From contig JAHDBW010000014.1 in the NCBI GenBank assembly GCA_020630175.1, positions 1 to 42,979 of the forward strand: 42,979 nt of DNA, written 5' to 3'. Positions 8,118-16,758 of this stretch are shown here, piece by piece. The first letter of the stretch is position 1. Each line of letters opens with the position of its first letter. This DNA comes from Anaerolineales bacterium (GTDB taxonomy: Bacteria > Chloroflexota > Anaerolineae > Anaerolineales > UBA6668). Made by a program: the position numbers and the translations under genes. The notes beneath the pieces were generated by a model that saw only the letters and a list, made by a program, of their open reading frames with translations, did no database searches and was not told where the DNA came from.

Positions 8118-8663
8118 TTATGTAAATAACCAATCAAGTGCAAAATATCCAGAGTAGGCGACGAGTAGCATTTTGATAATCTTGCCGGGTAAGGCTGCAA
8201 TGAAGAATTGCCAAATTGGGATCTTTAGCGCGCCTGCGGCCACGCCGGCCACATCAAACAGCGGGGTGGGGATTACTGCCAAGGCAAAGATAATACTCAG
8301 CGCCGTTGAGCGGTTGGTCTCCATCCAGTTAACAAGTTGTGCGTAACGTGGATGGTTGTCCGCCATTCCTTGTCCAGAATAGCCCGCCGCATAGCCAGAA
8401 AGTTCGCCAATTGTTGCCCCGGTGCCTGCCGTGACTGCCACCCAAAATGGCGACAGCACGCTGCTAAATGCAAATACCGCCAGCAGGCCCGGTGCAGGTA
8501 AAACCACGGTTGCATTGGCCAAAATGCTCAGAATAAATATTCCAGGGTAGCCATAACGCGTTAATTCGTTCGCGGCATCCCGAAATATGTAAATTACAAC
8601 CGTAATCACCACAACTGACAAAAAGATCAATAACCGCTTGAGATTTGGATTTAATGGCTTCAA
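8118..8663 (-). CDS. VTT-domain (DedA-like) membrane protein
   Basis: This 181-residue integral membrane protein of the SNARE-associated/VTT (DedA-like) family starts at TTG 8663. It has an N-terminal membrane anchor (about 9-27). The body has the re-entrant-loop features of the family: an LPAPG motif near residue 55, a Gly-rich TAGTGATIGELSGYAAG segment, and a VIPTPLFDVAGVAAGA segment with the conserved Pro pair. Family members include undecaprenyl-phosphate and phospholipid flippases or scramblases; the substrate here is unknown. It is monocistronic and sits between two plus-strand operons. Confidence 0.85.
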   Translation of the reverse strand: MKPLNPNLKRLLIFLSVVVITVVIYIFRDAANELTRYGYPGIFILSILANATVVLPAPGLLAVFAFSSVLSPFWVAVTAGTGATIGELSGYAAGYSGQGMADNHPRYAQLVNWMETNRSTALSIIFALAVIPTPLFDVAGVAAGALKIPIWQFFIAALPGKIIKMLLVAYSGYFALDWLFT

Positions 8664-8854
8664 AAATTCTTTTACCTAAGAAATATGTTCTTCGATTGTG
8701 AGATTCATACAATCATCGTTTTACAGACCTTGGGCAAACGACTTGAAAGCACAACGCTGTGCATGCTTTATGATATGCAGGTGCTTGGTTTGTGCAAAAT
8801 ATCTCTAAAATCGTGCAACTGAGTACAAAATGACATCCTACTGTGCAATAGTGA

Positions 8855-8866
8855 CAATTATAATTG
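8855..8866 (+). promoter_or_regulatory. Perfect -10 hexamer within a palindrome
   Basis: CAATTATAATTG (8855-8866) is a perfect 12-bp palindrome containing the hexamer TATAAT (8859-8864), 41 bp upstream of the BMP lipoprotein start. No good -35 lies at 16-18 bp. ACTGTGC occurs on both sides (8840-8846 and 8874-8880). It could be an activator- or repressor-controlled promoter of the importer operon. Confidence 0.4.
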
Positions 8867-8905
8867 GTTGTTCACTGTGCGCTCTTCATTTCTACAGAGG
8901 AGAAA

Positions 8906-10177
8906 ATGAAAAAGCTCGTCAAAACCCTATCTTTGTTGTTGGCCGCTGCGTTTGTGTTAGCTGCCTGTGGTGGTGCTCCAGAAGCTCCACCTGAACCAGA
9001 AACTGTTACCGTCACTGGCTTTGATGGTAGCGAAATTGATATTAGCATTCCACAAGTGGAAGCTGATAAAACCAACGTTGCATTTGTTTACGTTGGTGTG
9101 ATTGGTGACGCAGGTTGGACCTACGCACACAATCAAGGCCGTGAGTATATTGAAGCAAATGGCGAAAATATGCACACCGCTTACATCGAAGCTGTACCAG
9201 AAGGTGCAGATGCAGAACGTGTCATTCGCTCTTTGGCTCGCCAAGGCTTTGACGTGATCTTCACAACCTCATTCGGTTACATGGATCCAACCGCAACCGT
9301 TGCTGAAGAATTCCAAGATATCGATTTCATCCACATTTCTGGTCAAAAGAAAGCTGAACCTAACTTCGGCAACGTTTTTGGCGCACTAGAAGAAATGCAA
9401 TATCTTTCAGGGATGGCTGCTGGTGCTAAGGCAGCAGAAGATGGCTCTAACCGCGTTGGTTACATTGCGCCATTCCCAATCGCTGAAGTTATCCGCCTTT
9501 CAAATGCTACCGCTCTTGGTATGCGCGCAACTTGCCCAGAGTGTGTCATGGACATTCGCTGGATCTTTACCTGGTTCGATCCAGTAAAAGAACGTGAAGC
9601 TGCTGAATCATTGCTAGATGCTGGCGCTACCGTCATCATCACTGGTGCTGATACGCCGGGTCCAGTACAAGCTGCTGCTGACCGTGGTTACACCGGTATT
9701 GCACACAACTCAACCGAATCTTGTAACGGTCTTGAAGATAGCTGTCTCGGCGTTCCTTACTGGAACTGGGGCCCAGTTTATCTTGACATCGTAGAAGCTT
9801 CAGTTGCAGGCACCTACACCCCAGAAGATTACTACGGTTCAGTTGCTGACGGCATGGTTGGTTTCCTTGGCTTTATGGAAGGCGAAGAACCACTCCCAGC
9901 ACTACCAACTGAAGTAATCCCATTGATTGAAGCAACATTGGCTGACATGGAAGCAGGGCTGTTTACACGCTTTGACATGTTCACCGGTCCAATCAATAAC
10001 AACCAAGGCGAAGTTGCGATCCCAGACGGTTACGCAATGACCCAAAGTGACCTAGAAGGTTTATCTGCAGGTTACATGGACGCATTTGGTATCGCAGACC
10101 GCCCAGCTTGTGAAGTCTGTATGGATTTCTTGGTTGAAGGCTTCGACGAAACCGCAGAAATTCCACCGCTAAACTAA
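8906..10177 (+). CDS. BMP-family nucleoside-binding lipoprotein
   Basis: This is a 423-residue substrate-binding lipoprotein of the BMP/Med family (PF02608), which captures purine nucleosides for an ABC importer. I chose the ATG at 8906, preceded by AGAGGAG (8896-8902), although the frame is open back to 8864. The lipobox LAAC places the lipid-modified cysteine at 21. Family-typical strings are FVYVGVIGDAGWTYAHNQG near residue 55, IIFTTSFGYMDPT-like text (VIFTTSFGYMD), SGQKK, and later ADTPGP with a Cys-rich ESCNGLEDSC. It is followed, after two terminator-like hairpins, by the ATPase and two permeases. This arrangement allows surplus binding protein over the transporter. Confidence 0.93.
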   Translation: MKKLVKTLSLLLAAAFVLAACGGAPEAPPEPETVTVTGFDGSEIDISIPQVEADKTNVAFVYVGVIGDAGWTYAHNQGREYIEANGENMHTAYIEAVPEGADAERVIRSLARQGFDVIFTTSFGYMDPTATVAEEFQDIDFIHISGQKKAEPNFGNVFGALEEMQYLSGMAAGAKAAEDGSNRVGYIAPFPIAEVIRLSNATALGMRATCPECVMDIRWIFTWFDPVKEREAAESLLDAGATVIITGADTPGPVQAAADRGYTGIAHNSTESCNGLEDSCLGVPYWNWGPVYLDIVEASVAGTYTPEDYYGSVADGMVGFLGFMEGEEPLPALPTEVIPLIEATLADMEAGLFTRFDMFTGPINNNQGEVAIPDGYAMTQSDLEGLSAGYMDAFGIADRPACEVCMDFLVEGFDETAEIPPLN

Positions 10178-10212
10178 TTTCCAACGAATTAGCCGTTAGC
10201 AAGTAAAATTGG

Positions 10213-10247
10213 CAGGCAGAGTGCAATAAACGCTCTGCCTGTTTTTT
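10213..10247 (+). terminator. Terminator after BMP lipoprotein
   Basis: An 11-bp stem including CAGGCAGAG (10213-10221) and CTCTGCCTG (10233-10241) is followed by six T residues. It lies 36 nt after the lipoprotein stop. It probably acts as an attenuator between the abundant binding protein and the transporter genes. Confidence 0.85.
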
Positions 10248-10290
10248 GATTAAGATCATTTTTCTCGAAATCTAAGTGTTTTTGCAAAAT

Positions 10291-10316
10291 GCGCGCAATT
10301 TAGGCGCGCGCTTTTT
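10291..10316 (+). terminator. Second hairpin terminator
   Basis: GCGCGC (10291-10296) can pair with GCGCGC (10306-10311) and is followed by TTTTT (10312-10316). It stands in tandem with the preceding terminator, about 84 bp before the ATPase start. The transporter genes therefore need readthrough or their own promoter, and I see no obvious one. Confidence 0.55.
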
Positions 10317-10399
10317 GTGGCAACCAATTAAGTGAAAGCAAGTTTTGCATTGGCCGAACGCCAGTAAATACTTGGCTTTTACAAAGCGAGGGTACCCTT

Positions 10400-11920
10400 T
10401 TGACAGCAGAGTATGCCGTTCAAATGCGTGGCATTACGAAACGTTTTCCGGGCGTTGTTGCAAATGACAACGTCTCTTTTGAAGTGAAACGTGGCGAGAT
10501 CCATGCATTACTGGGCGAAAATGGAGCCGGTAAAAGTACGCTGATGAATATGTTGGGCGGGCTCTATCGGCCTGACCAAGGTGAAATCACTATTAATGGC
10601 GAGGCTGTGTATTTCAGCTCTCCGCGGGATGCCATCAAAAAGGGCATTGGCATGGTGCATCAACATTTCATGCTGGTGCCAACTCAAACGGTTGCCGAAA
10701 ATATGGTGATTGGCGCGTCGACTGGCTTTTGGCTTAGTCCTAAAAAGCTTTATGCCGATATTGCCGCCGTTTCTGAACGCTACAATTTGCCAATCGCGCC
10801 AGATGCGAAAATTTGGCAGCTTTCAGTTGGAGAGCAGCAGCGGGTTGAAATTCTAAAAACACTCTATTTGGGCGCAAAGATCCTAATCATGGATGAGCCT
10901 ACCGCTGTGCTCACCCCGCAAGAAGTTGAGAAGATGTTTGTCACGCTGCGTGAGATGACGAAAAATGGGCACACCATTATTTTCATTAGTCATAAGCTAG
11001 ATGAAGTGTTGTCAATTGCAGACCGCATTACCGTATTACAAAAGGGTAAAGTTTCAGCAAACGTTGCTGCCAAGGATGTAAATAAAGCTGAACTGGCAAA
11101 GCTGATGGTTGGCCGCGAAGTGTTGTTCCGTATTGATAAAGAGGCCGCTAAGCCCAAAGATGATGTATTGGTGCTGAAAAATGTCAGTGCTAATAATGAT
11201 CGCGGTTTGCCAGCGTTACGCTCGCTTTCGCTCAATGTACGGGCTGGCGAGATTGTGGGCATTGCTGGCGTCTCTGGCAACGGGCAACATGAGCTGGCAG
11301 AAACGCTTACTGGCCTGCGGCACGTCACAGACGGCGTGATCGAGATCAACAATACGGGCATTCAAAATCAACCGCCGTTAGCGGCAATTGATCAAAAGGT
11401 TGCCCATATTCCGGCTGACCGAAACGGCATGGGTAGCGCGCCTACGCTTTCGCTTTCTGATAACTTAATTATGAAAAGCTATCGGGCAGCCCCAGTGCGC
11501 AAAGGGTGGCGGCTTTTGAACGCAGTCGCCCGCAATACTTCAGAAGACTTGATCAAGCAATATAACGTCGCTACGCCCTCAATTGATGTTGAAGCACGCT
11601 TGTTATCAGGTGGGAACTTGCAAAAGCTTATTTTGGCGCGTGAGATTTCCGCTGAGCCGACCTCTATCGTGGCAGTTACGCCAACGCGTGGGCTAGATGT
11701 TGGGGCAACTGAAGCGGTGCATCAACGCTTGATTAGTGAACGCGATCGCGGCGCTGCTGTGCTGTTGATTTCTGAAGACTTAGATGAATTACTGTCACTT
11801 TCTGACCGCATCCTTGTGATGTACGAAGGCCAGATTGTGGGCGAATTGCCACCAGATGAAGACCGCATCGATGAAATTGGCTTGCTAATGGCCGGTGGGG
11901 TGCAGGAGGCGCAAGCCTAA
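10400..11920 (+). CDS. Nucleoside ABC importer ATPase (tandem domains)
   Basis: This 506-residue cytoplasmic ATPase with two ABC domains is of the type that energises BMP-dependent nucleoside uptake (NupO-like). The start is TTG at 10400, supported by GAGG 8 nt upstream; an ATG nine codons in is the alternative. Domain 1 has an intact Walker A (GENGAGKST, residues 39-47), a signature LSVGEQQR and Walker B ILIMDEPTAVLT. Domain 2 has the degenerate P-loop GVSGNGQHE, signature LLSGGNLQK and VTPTRGLDVGA in place of a canonical Walker B, as is usual for this family. The stop codon overlaps the next gene's ATG by one base (TAATG), indicating translational coupling. Confidence 0.95.
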   Translation: MTAEYAVQMRGITKRFPGVVANDNVSFEVKRGEIHALLGENGAGKSTLMNMLGGLYRPDQGEITINGEAVYFSSPRDAIKKGIGMVHQHFMLVPTQTVAENMVIGASTGFWLSPKKLYADIAAVSERYNLPIAPDAKIWQLSVGEQQRVEILKTLYLGAKILIMDEPTAVLTPQEVEKMFVTLREMTKNGHTIIFISHKLDEVLSIADRITVLQKGKVSANVAAKDVNKAELAKLMVGREVLFRIDKEAAKPKDDVLVLKNVSANNDRGLPALRSLSLNVRAGEIVGIAGVSGNGQHELAETLTGLRHVTDGVIEINNTGIQNQPPLAAIDQKVAHIPADRNGMGSAPTLSLSDNLIMKSYRAAPVRKGWRLLNAVARNTSEDLIKQYNVATPSIDVEARLLSGGNLQKLILAREISAEPTSIVAVTPTRGLDVGATEAVHQRLISERDRGAAVLLISEDLDELLSLSDRILVMYEGQIVGELPPDEDRIDEIGLLMAGGVQEAQA

Positions 11921-13020
11921 TGATACGTTTTAGACTTGAAAGGCGCGAGACCACATCGCGCTGGTTACCTATATTCACGACGATTGGCGCTGTGCTAGTC
12001 GCGCTGCTTATGGGCGCAATTCTGCTAGCTTATGGTGGCCTCAACCCAATGGTTGCGTACGGCCAAATGTTCAAGGTCGGGTTTGCAGAGTCTTACTCTG
12101 TGTCAGACACGTTGGTCAAGTCTACGCCGCTGTTGTTGGCAGGGCTGGGCGTTTCGATTGCGTTTCGCATGCGGCTCTGGAACATTGGCGCTGAAGGGCA
12201 ATTGCTAATGGGGGCTTGGGCCGCGACTGGCGTTGCCCTGTTCATCCTGCCAGAGACAACCCCGCGCTTTATTATGCTTGCCGCAATGAGCATTGCTGGC
12301 TTTGCGGCTGGTGCTTTTTGGGGCGTTATTCCAGGCTGGCTGAAAGCGAAGATGGGCGTTAATGAAATTATCTCTTCACTAATGCTGACCTACGTTGCCA
12401 CGTTTTTTATCAATTACTTTGTATTTGGACCATGGGCAGTGGGTGGCTTTCCGCTTACCAAGAAGTTTCCGCGCAACGCCTGGTTCCCGCGTTTGTTGGA
12501 TTGGGCCGATGCCATTCCATTCTTCCGAGGCATGACCGCACACATCGGATTCTTTTATGGCGTTGTGGCGGCCATTCTTTTGTATATTCTTTTCAAGCAC
12601 AGTAAATGGGGCTATGAACTCAAAGTGATTGGCGACAATCCAGAGGCAGCCCGTTATGCGGGGATGAATATTTCGCGTACGGTTATTCTAACGATGGTTA
12701 TTTCTGGTGGCTTGGCTGGTCTAGCTGGGATGTCGGAAGTGGCTGGCGTTGTGCACCGGTTGCAAGAGAACTTTTCGCCGGGATATGGCTTTACTGCGAT
12801 TATTGTGGCGTGGTTGGCGCGGCTCAATCCGCTGGCCATGATTATTGTGGCCTATTTGTTTGGCGGCTTGCTGGTGGGCGGCGATGCTATTCAGCCCGCA
12901 GGTATTCCGCTGATGATCCAAGGCATGATTATGTTCTGTGTGATTAGCGCTGAACTATTTACAAAATATCGCATTCGTATCAAGCGCAATGCGCCGCTAA
13001 CGGAGGTGTCACATGGATGA
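11920..13020 (+). CDS. Nucleoside ABC importer permease 1
   Basis: This 366-residue polytopic membrane protein of the BPD_transp_2 family (NupP-like) has about eight to ten hydrophobic segments. A cytoplasmic N-terminal stretch (RFRLERRETTSRW) precedes the first one. The family-typical coupling region is seen as RMRLWNIGAEGQLLMGAW near residue 85, and the later VIGDNPEAARYAGMN motif faces the ATPase. The gene starts at the ATG overlapping the ATPase stop and ends 8 bp inside the second permease. It forms the membrane channel with that second permease. Confidence 0.93.
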   Translation: MIRFRLERRETTSRWLPIFTTIGAVLVALLMGAILLAYGGLNPMVAYGQMFKVGFAESYSVSDTLVKSTPLLLAGLGVSIAFRMRLWNIGAEGQLLMGAWAATGVALFILPETTPRFIMLAAMSIAGFAAGAFWGVIPGWLKAKMGVNEIISSLMLTYVATFFINYFVFGPWAVGGFPLTKKFPRNAWFPRLLDWADAIPFFRGMTAHIGFFYGVVAAILLYILFKHSKWGYELKVIGDNPEAARYAGMNISRTVILTMVISGGLAGLAGMSEVAGVVHRLQENFSPGYGFTAIIVAWLARLNPLAMIIVAYLFGGLLVGGDAIQPAGIPLMIQGMIMFCVISAELFTKYRIRIKRNAPLTEVSHG

Positions 13021-13990
13021 GACTCTCATTTTCATTTTCACAATTATCGGCGCTGGATTGCGCACGGGCACGCCGTTACTGTTTGCCACGAGCGGGGCGC
13101 TGATCAACGAACGGGCAGGGGTCTTGAACCTTGGCGTGGAAGGGATGATGCTTGTTGGCGCATTGGGCGGCTTTGCCATTTCATACGCAACGGGTAACCC
13201 TTGGCTGGGCGTTGCCGGCGGTATGTTAGCCGGTGGCATTTTGAGCATTTTGCACGGGTTTGTTTCTATCTCATTGCGCGGTGATCAAGTGGTCTCAGGG
13301 CTTGCGTTAGTGTTTATGGGCCGTGGGATTACGTCTGTTTTTGGTTCGCGTTATGTAGAAATTCGTGACGTGCCGCGCCTCCCAACAATCGAATTGCCGT
13401 TCATGAAGTCCATCCCAGTGATTGGTGAAAGCATTCTAGATCCATTGTTTGGCAGCCAGAACATCGTGTTTTATATTGGCTTACTAACCGTGCCTGCGGT
13501 GTGGTTTTTGATCAATCGCACGCGTCCCGGCTTGTATATGCGCGCTGTTGGTGACTATCCCGCAGCTGCGGATTCGGTTGGGATCAATGTGTTAGGGCAA
13601 CGCTATCTGTGGGTGTTTGTCGGCGGATTGTTTGCCGGATTGGCTGGGGCCTCTTTGTCACTCGCTATTACGCCGCTATGGATTGAAGACCTTACCGCTG
13701 GGCAGGGTTGGATTGCCGTTGGCCTCGTTATTTTTGCGAGTTGGAACCCTTGGCGCGCGGCATTGGGGGCTTACATTTTCGGGGCACTGCGCCGTATGCC
13801 ATTAGACTTGCAAGCTGTTGCTTGGCTTCCGTTTGCGAGCAACCCGATCCTTGGCGTCTGGCTAGACATGATTCCGTATCTGTTTACAATTTTGGCGCTT
13901 GTCATTTCTTCTCGCGAAGCAACCCGGCAGCGTTTAGGTGCGCCGCTGGCGTTAGGGCAACCTTATGTCCGTGGAGAGCGCGGCCTCTAA
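13013..13990 (+). CDS. Nucleoside ABC importer permease 2
   Basis: This 325-residue polytopic membrane protein of the same BPD_transp_2 family (NupQ-like) is the partner of the preceding permease. It has the typical GTPLLFATSGALINERAG segment near the N-terminus, LGVEGMMLVGA and the cytoplasmic AVGDYPAAADSVGINV motif. Its ATG lies inside the last codons of permease 1 (8-bp overlap), so the two are translationally coupled in equal amounts. It ends the importer operon; a hairpin at 14018-14058 may terminate it. Confidence 0.93.
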   Translation: MDETLIFIFTIIGAGLRTGTPLLFATSGALINERAGVLNLGVEGMMLVGALGGFAISYATGNPWLGVAGGMLAGGILSILHGFVSISLRGDQVVSGLALVFMGRGITSVFGSRYVEIRDVPRLPTIELPFMKSIPVIGESILDPLFGSQNIVFYIGLLTVPAVWFLINRTRPGLYMRAVGDYPAAADSVGINVLGQRYLWVFVGGLFAGLAGASLSLAITPLWIEDLTAGQGWIAVGLVIFASWNPWRAALGAYIFGALRRMPLDLQAVAWLPFASNPILGVWLDMIPYLFTILALVISSREATRQRLGAPLALGQPYVRGERGL

Positions 13991-14017
13991 GCCAAACAAA
14001 TTTCCCTTAATGTAAAT

Positions 14018-14058
14018 AGCAGTTGGTAAGGCCATTTGGTTTGGCGTTGCCAACTGCT
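14018..14058 (+). terminator. Probable terminator of importer operon
   Basis: AGCAGTTGGTAA (14018-14029) pairs with TTGCCAACTGCT (14047-14058), 12 bp with one G-T. The loop can form an inner helix. It is followed by a modest T-rich stretch, TCTTTGTTT. It lies 28 nt after the last permease stop. Confidence 0.5.
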
Positions 14059-14087
14059 TCTTTGTTTATTCTCCAAGCGTAACCGTT

Positions 14088-15086
14088 ATGTTTCAAGCTC
14101 CACCGTTTCAGCCCGCAACATTTTTGCGTAATCCGCATTTGCAAACGTTCGCCGGGAATGTTTTGCGTAAAGGCACCGGTCTCCACTTTGATCGGCAGCG
14201 CTACACCACGCCCGATAATGATTTTATCGATGTAGATTACCCGTATTTGGACGCGCAACAGGGCTGGCCTAAAGGGCCTGATCAACCTATTTTGGTTGCA
14301 TTGCATGGGTTAGAAGGCCATGCCCGCCGCACGTATATGCAGCAGCTTTATCGGCAGGCAATTGGCGCGGGGCTGCGCTGTGTTGGGCTAAATGCGCGCG
14401 GCTGTAGCGGGGAAGATAATCATACGCCGTATCAGTATCATGCTGGGTTTATTACGGATGTGACGTTTTTAGTCACCAAACTAACGCAGCGATATCCGCA
14501 AGCAAAAATTGTCGTTGCCGGGTTTTCGCTGGGCGGGAATATCATCCTGAACTATGTTGGGTCTGACTTTCGGGCAGCGAACGTTGTGGCGTGTGGGGTG
14601 ATTTCACCGCCAGTTGATTTGGTAGACGATATTCAGTATTTTGGCCGGTCAAGCAATTGGATGTACGATCGTTATTTCTTGCGCTCGCTCAAGAAAAAGC
14701 TCAAGCTGCGGCTAGAGAAATTTCCAGACATAACGCCTTTTCGAGATGGGTTAACCGTCAACTCACTCTATGCGTTTGATGACGTGTGCACTGGTCCGCT
14801 TAACGGCTATGCAAATGCTGAAGCATACTATACACATACCCGTGCGCTAAATAGAATCGACACAATCACTATCCCAACATTGCTTATCCGCGCGCAAGAT
14901 GACCCGTTCTTTGCGCCATCAATTCCGCAGCGCGTTTATGCTAATCAAAATATTGTGCCATTGCTGCCCACATTTGGCGGGCACATCGGCTTTGTTGGTG
15001 CAAACACAACTGCTGCCGATGCAACGCGATTTTGGGCAGAAACACAAACTATTCGCTTTTTTAGTGATGTCTTGGGGTTGCACTAA
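14088..15086 (+). CDS. YheT-like alpha/beta hydrolase
   Basis: This 332-residue hydrolase is of the YheT/ABHD1-3 type. Family features in order are the N-terminal NPHLQT motif (residues 15-20), LHGLEGHARRTY with the oxyanion region, NARGCSG, the nucleophile elbow GFSLGG (S147), the acid D271/D272 in IRAQDDPF, and H299 in FGGHIGF. No signal peptide is visible, so it is probably cytoplasmic. Relatives are esterases of uncertain physiological substrate. It stands alone between the importer operon and the converging duplicated secreted-protein gene, sharing the hairpin at 15106-15135. Confidence 0.9.
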   Translation: MFQAPPFQPATFLRNPHLQTFAGNVLRKGTGLHFDRQRYTTPDNDFIDVDYPYLDAQQGWPKGPDQPILVALHGLEGHARRTYMQQLYRQAIGAGLRCVGLNARGCSGEDNHTPYQYHAGFITDVTFLVTKLTQRYPQAKIVVAGFSLGGNIILNYVGSDFRAANVVACGVISPPVDLVDDIQYFGRSSNWMYDRYFLRSLKKKLKLRLEKFPDITPFRDGLTVNSLYAFDDVCTGPLNGYANAEAYYTHTRALNRIDTITIPTLLIRAQDDPFFAPSIPQRVYANQNIVPLLPTFGGHIGFVGANTTAADATRFWAETQTIRFFSDVLGLH

Positions 15087-15105
15087 TCAGTCGTTTTAAA
15101 ACGAA

Positions 15106-15135
15106 AAGCGGTGACGTCGCTACCCGTCACCGCTT
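15106..15135 (-). terminator. Terminator of secreted-protein gene, copy 1
   Basis: AAGCGGTGACG (15106-15116) pairs perfectly with CGTCACCGCTT (15125-15135) around an 8-nt loop. On minus it runs into TTTCGTTTT. It may also stop the plus-strand YheT-like gene that ends 20 nt before it. Confidence 0.8.
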
Positions 15136-15260
15136 GTCTCATTAAGGATACGCTGGAATGAGAGAGGGTATTCCAGTGCATCCGATTTTCACCGATATGC
15201 TTGCGTAAATGCTAACTTTTATGCTCTGCGTTAGCCCAGAGATGTCTAGCTAGTGACTAA

Positions 15261-15761
15261 CTAGGATGCTGGGCACTCGTAGTGGCCCCACATAATTGTG
15301 CCGTCCATTGGCATGCCATTGTTTTGGGTTGGGTGGTTCACTTGTACGTGAAGGATGCCCCATTGCAATGGTTTGATTGTGATTGTGCCCATCCCATCAT
15401 AGGTTGGGATCGTGACTTCGCCGTTGGTTGCACGGTTGAGCGTTGCAACGTTGGTGAATGCCATCAATTCGCCTTTGGCGAGATATAGTTTGACGCCGTT
15501 ACCAGCGTCTAGGAATGCAACAACAGGTGTGTTACAGGTGCTGTGCAAGCGCATGCTGGTGTTGTCAGTGTAAACTGCGCCAGCTTGAACGCGGCGAACG
15601 TCGACACCGTTATACATGCGTGCATTTGGGTCGCAGTCGTGGCCGTCTGGGCCAGAACCGGCAGCAAATGTGTTTGGCAATGCGCCGAACATCAAAACAA
15701 ACATTACTGCGACTAACGCAGCCAACTTAATTGTCCCTTTACGGGTCAGTGAGAAAGCCAT
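15261..15761 (-). CDS. Small secreted protein of unknown function, copy 1
   Basis: This 166-residue protein has a clear signal peptide: basic start MAFSLTRKGTIK, a hydrophobic core at about 12-27 and likely cleavage after FAA at 34. The mature part is about 130 residues, predicted mostly beta, with three cysteines (43, 76, 163) and a His/Trp-containing C-terminus (IMWGHYECPAS). I do not recognise the family. The start is supported by GGAG 8 nt upstream. The gene ends with several in-frame or nearby stop codons (TAG repeats around 15243-15260). Its twin at 16759-17259 encodes an identical protein, which suggests selection for dosage or recent gene conversion. Confidence 0.85.
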   Translation of the reverse strand: MAFSLTRKGTIKLAALVAVMFVLMFGALPNTFAAGSGPDGHDCDPNARMYNGVDVRRVQAGAVYTDNTSMRLHSTCNTPVVAFLDAGNGVKLYLAKGELMAFTNVATLNRATNGEVTIPTYDGMGTITIKPLQWGILHVQVNHPTQNNGMPMDGTIMWGHYECPAS

Positions 15762-15880
15762 CTTCGTACTCCTTACCTAATGACTAAAAGTGTTTCCTAC
15801 AGACTTGAGAATGCAGTATGTCAGCTGCTTTTGCGCGCCCCGGGGTAAATTCGCGCGCTAGCGATAACATCTGCGGAAAT

Positions 15881-15919
15881 ATGTCGGTTCGTTCAATAAT
15901 GAAAACTTTGATCCGACAT
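15881..15919. promoter_or_regulatory. Inverted repeat upstream of secreted-protein copy 1
   Basis: ATGTCGG (15881-15887) and CCGACAT (15913-15919) are inverted arms 25 bp apart, about 120-158 bp upstream of the start codon. The same pair occurs at 17379-17385 and 17411-17417 in copy 2. The identity between the two copies ends only 9 bp beyond this repeat. It is a possible operator. Confidence 0.35.
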
Positions 15920-16047
15920 CATGATGGCAACATGGAATAAATATTGAGTTGTAATATTGAGAGACTTGATTTTTGGATATTGGTCAATGTGTCTTGTACT
16001 ACGTTGCAACACTATTTGCTAGTGCTGTAAAACTGATCTCTTTCTCC

Positions 16048-16070
16048 TGCACGGCAAAGTCTACACAATA
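16048..16070 (-). promoter_or_regulatory. Conserved 23-bp block upstream of copy 1
   Basis: The 23 bases from 16048 (starting TGCACGGCAAAG) to 16070 are identical to 17547-17569. The sequence around them has diverged to roughly 60-70% between the two copies. Spacing to the edge of the perfect repeat is 119 versus 120 bp. Conservation within a diverged flank suggests a functional site, for example a promoter or regulator-binding element reading leftwards into the secreted-protein gene. Confidence 0.4.
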
Positions 16071-16189
16071 AATAGTTTAAATATCCTTATAAGCTAGTAC
16101 GAATTCAGCTTGAATTACGAAAAGTCATCATAAATGGGCTTTTTTCTTCAGATATTCTTGAGTTAAGAGCAATTGTTACTGATTTTTCA

Positions 16190-16600
16190 GACACGATATC
16201 CCATATTGGGCATGTGTTTATAAATACTAAGTTGGCAAAAATTCGCAAATATGCACGAGCACCTCTTGAATTTGGCGAAAAATCACCAAATCCTTGTTTG
16301 CGCGTTACGCTAACTATCTGGGCAATAACCGTCAAAACTGAAATGTCATCTAGTGTTTCAATAAGGTTGTATTGTTTAGCTAGCAAAACGGCGCAGTATG
16401 CACGAAAAATTTGACTGAGGCTTCTCTTGCTTTGTGATCTGGTTGGATCGCACCAAGGTTTAGACCTGCCGCAAGTGGCTCCGCTGCGTGCAAAGATGAC
16501 TGTGTGACTTGGTTTTCTCAGGCCGTTGCGAATGCTAAAAGGGGTAAAATGAAGGTGTTTGCGTAGCGAGTGGAGCGCAGCAGCGAGGCGCTTCTTAAAT
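16190..16600. other. Gene-free spacer between the duplicated units
   Basis: This stretch has no obvious counterpart upstream of copy 2. A 93-codon minus frame (16105-16386) covers part of it, but it has no ribosome site, overlaps the conserved flank and shows no recognisable motif. Near the right end, GCGAGTGGAGCGCAGCAGCGAGGCGC is a purine-rich imperfect repeat just before copy 2. I see no tRNA, terminator or mobile element in it. Confidence 0.5.
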
Positions 16601-16603
16601 GAA

Positions 16604-16633
16604 AAGCGGTGACGTCGCTACCCGTCACCGCTT
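16604..16633 (-). terminator. Terminator of secreted-protein gene, copy 2
   Basis: This is the same perfect 11-bp stem as in copy 1 (AAGCGGTGACG/CGTCACCGCTT). On minus it is followed by TTTCATTT. It keeps transcription of copy 2 from running into copy 1. Confidence 0.8.
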
Positions 16634-16758
16634 GTCTCATTAAGGATACGCTGGAATGAGAGAGGGTATTCCAGTGCATCCGATTTTCACCGATATGCTT
16701 GCGTAAATGCTAACTTTTATGCTCTGCGTTAGCCCAGAGATGTCTAGCTAGTGACTAA

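Larger units (their letters stand above)
15103..15928. repeat. 826-bp direct repeat, copy 1
   Basis: Bases 15103-15928 are identical to 16601-17426 (offset 1498 bp) as far as I can read. The repeat holds the terminator, the whole secreted-protein gene and 167 bp upstream of it. To the left the match stops abruptly at the terminator hairpin. To the right it stops abruptly at 15928, but weaker collinear similarity continues for roughly 250 bp. No terminal inverted repeats, target-site duplication or transposase gene is seen. Confidence 0.95.

Noticed and set aside
16105-16386. 93-residue minus-strand gene between the twins
   Set aside because: No ribosome site or recognisable motif, and its end overlaps the conserved upstream flank of the secreted-protein gene.
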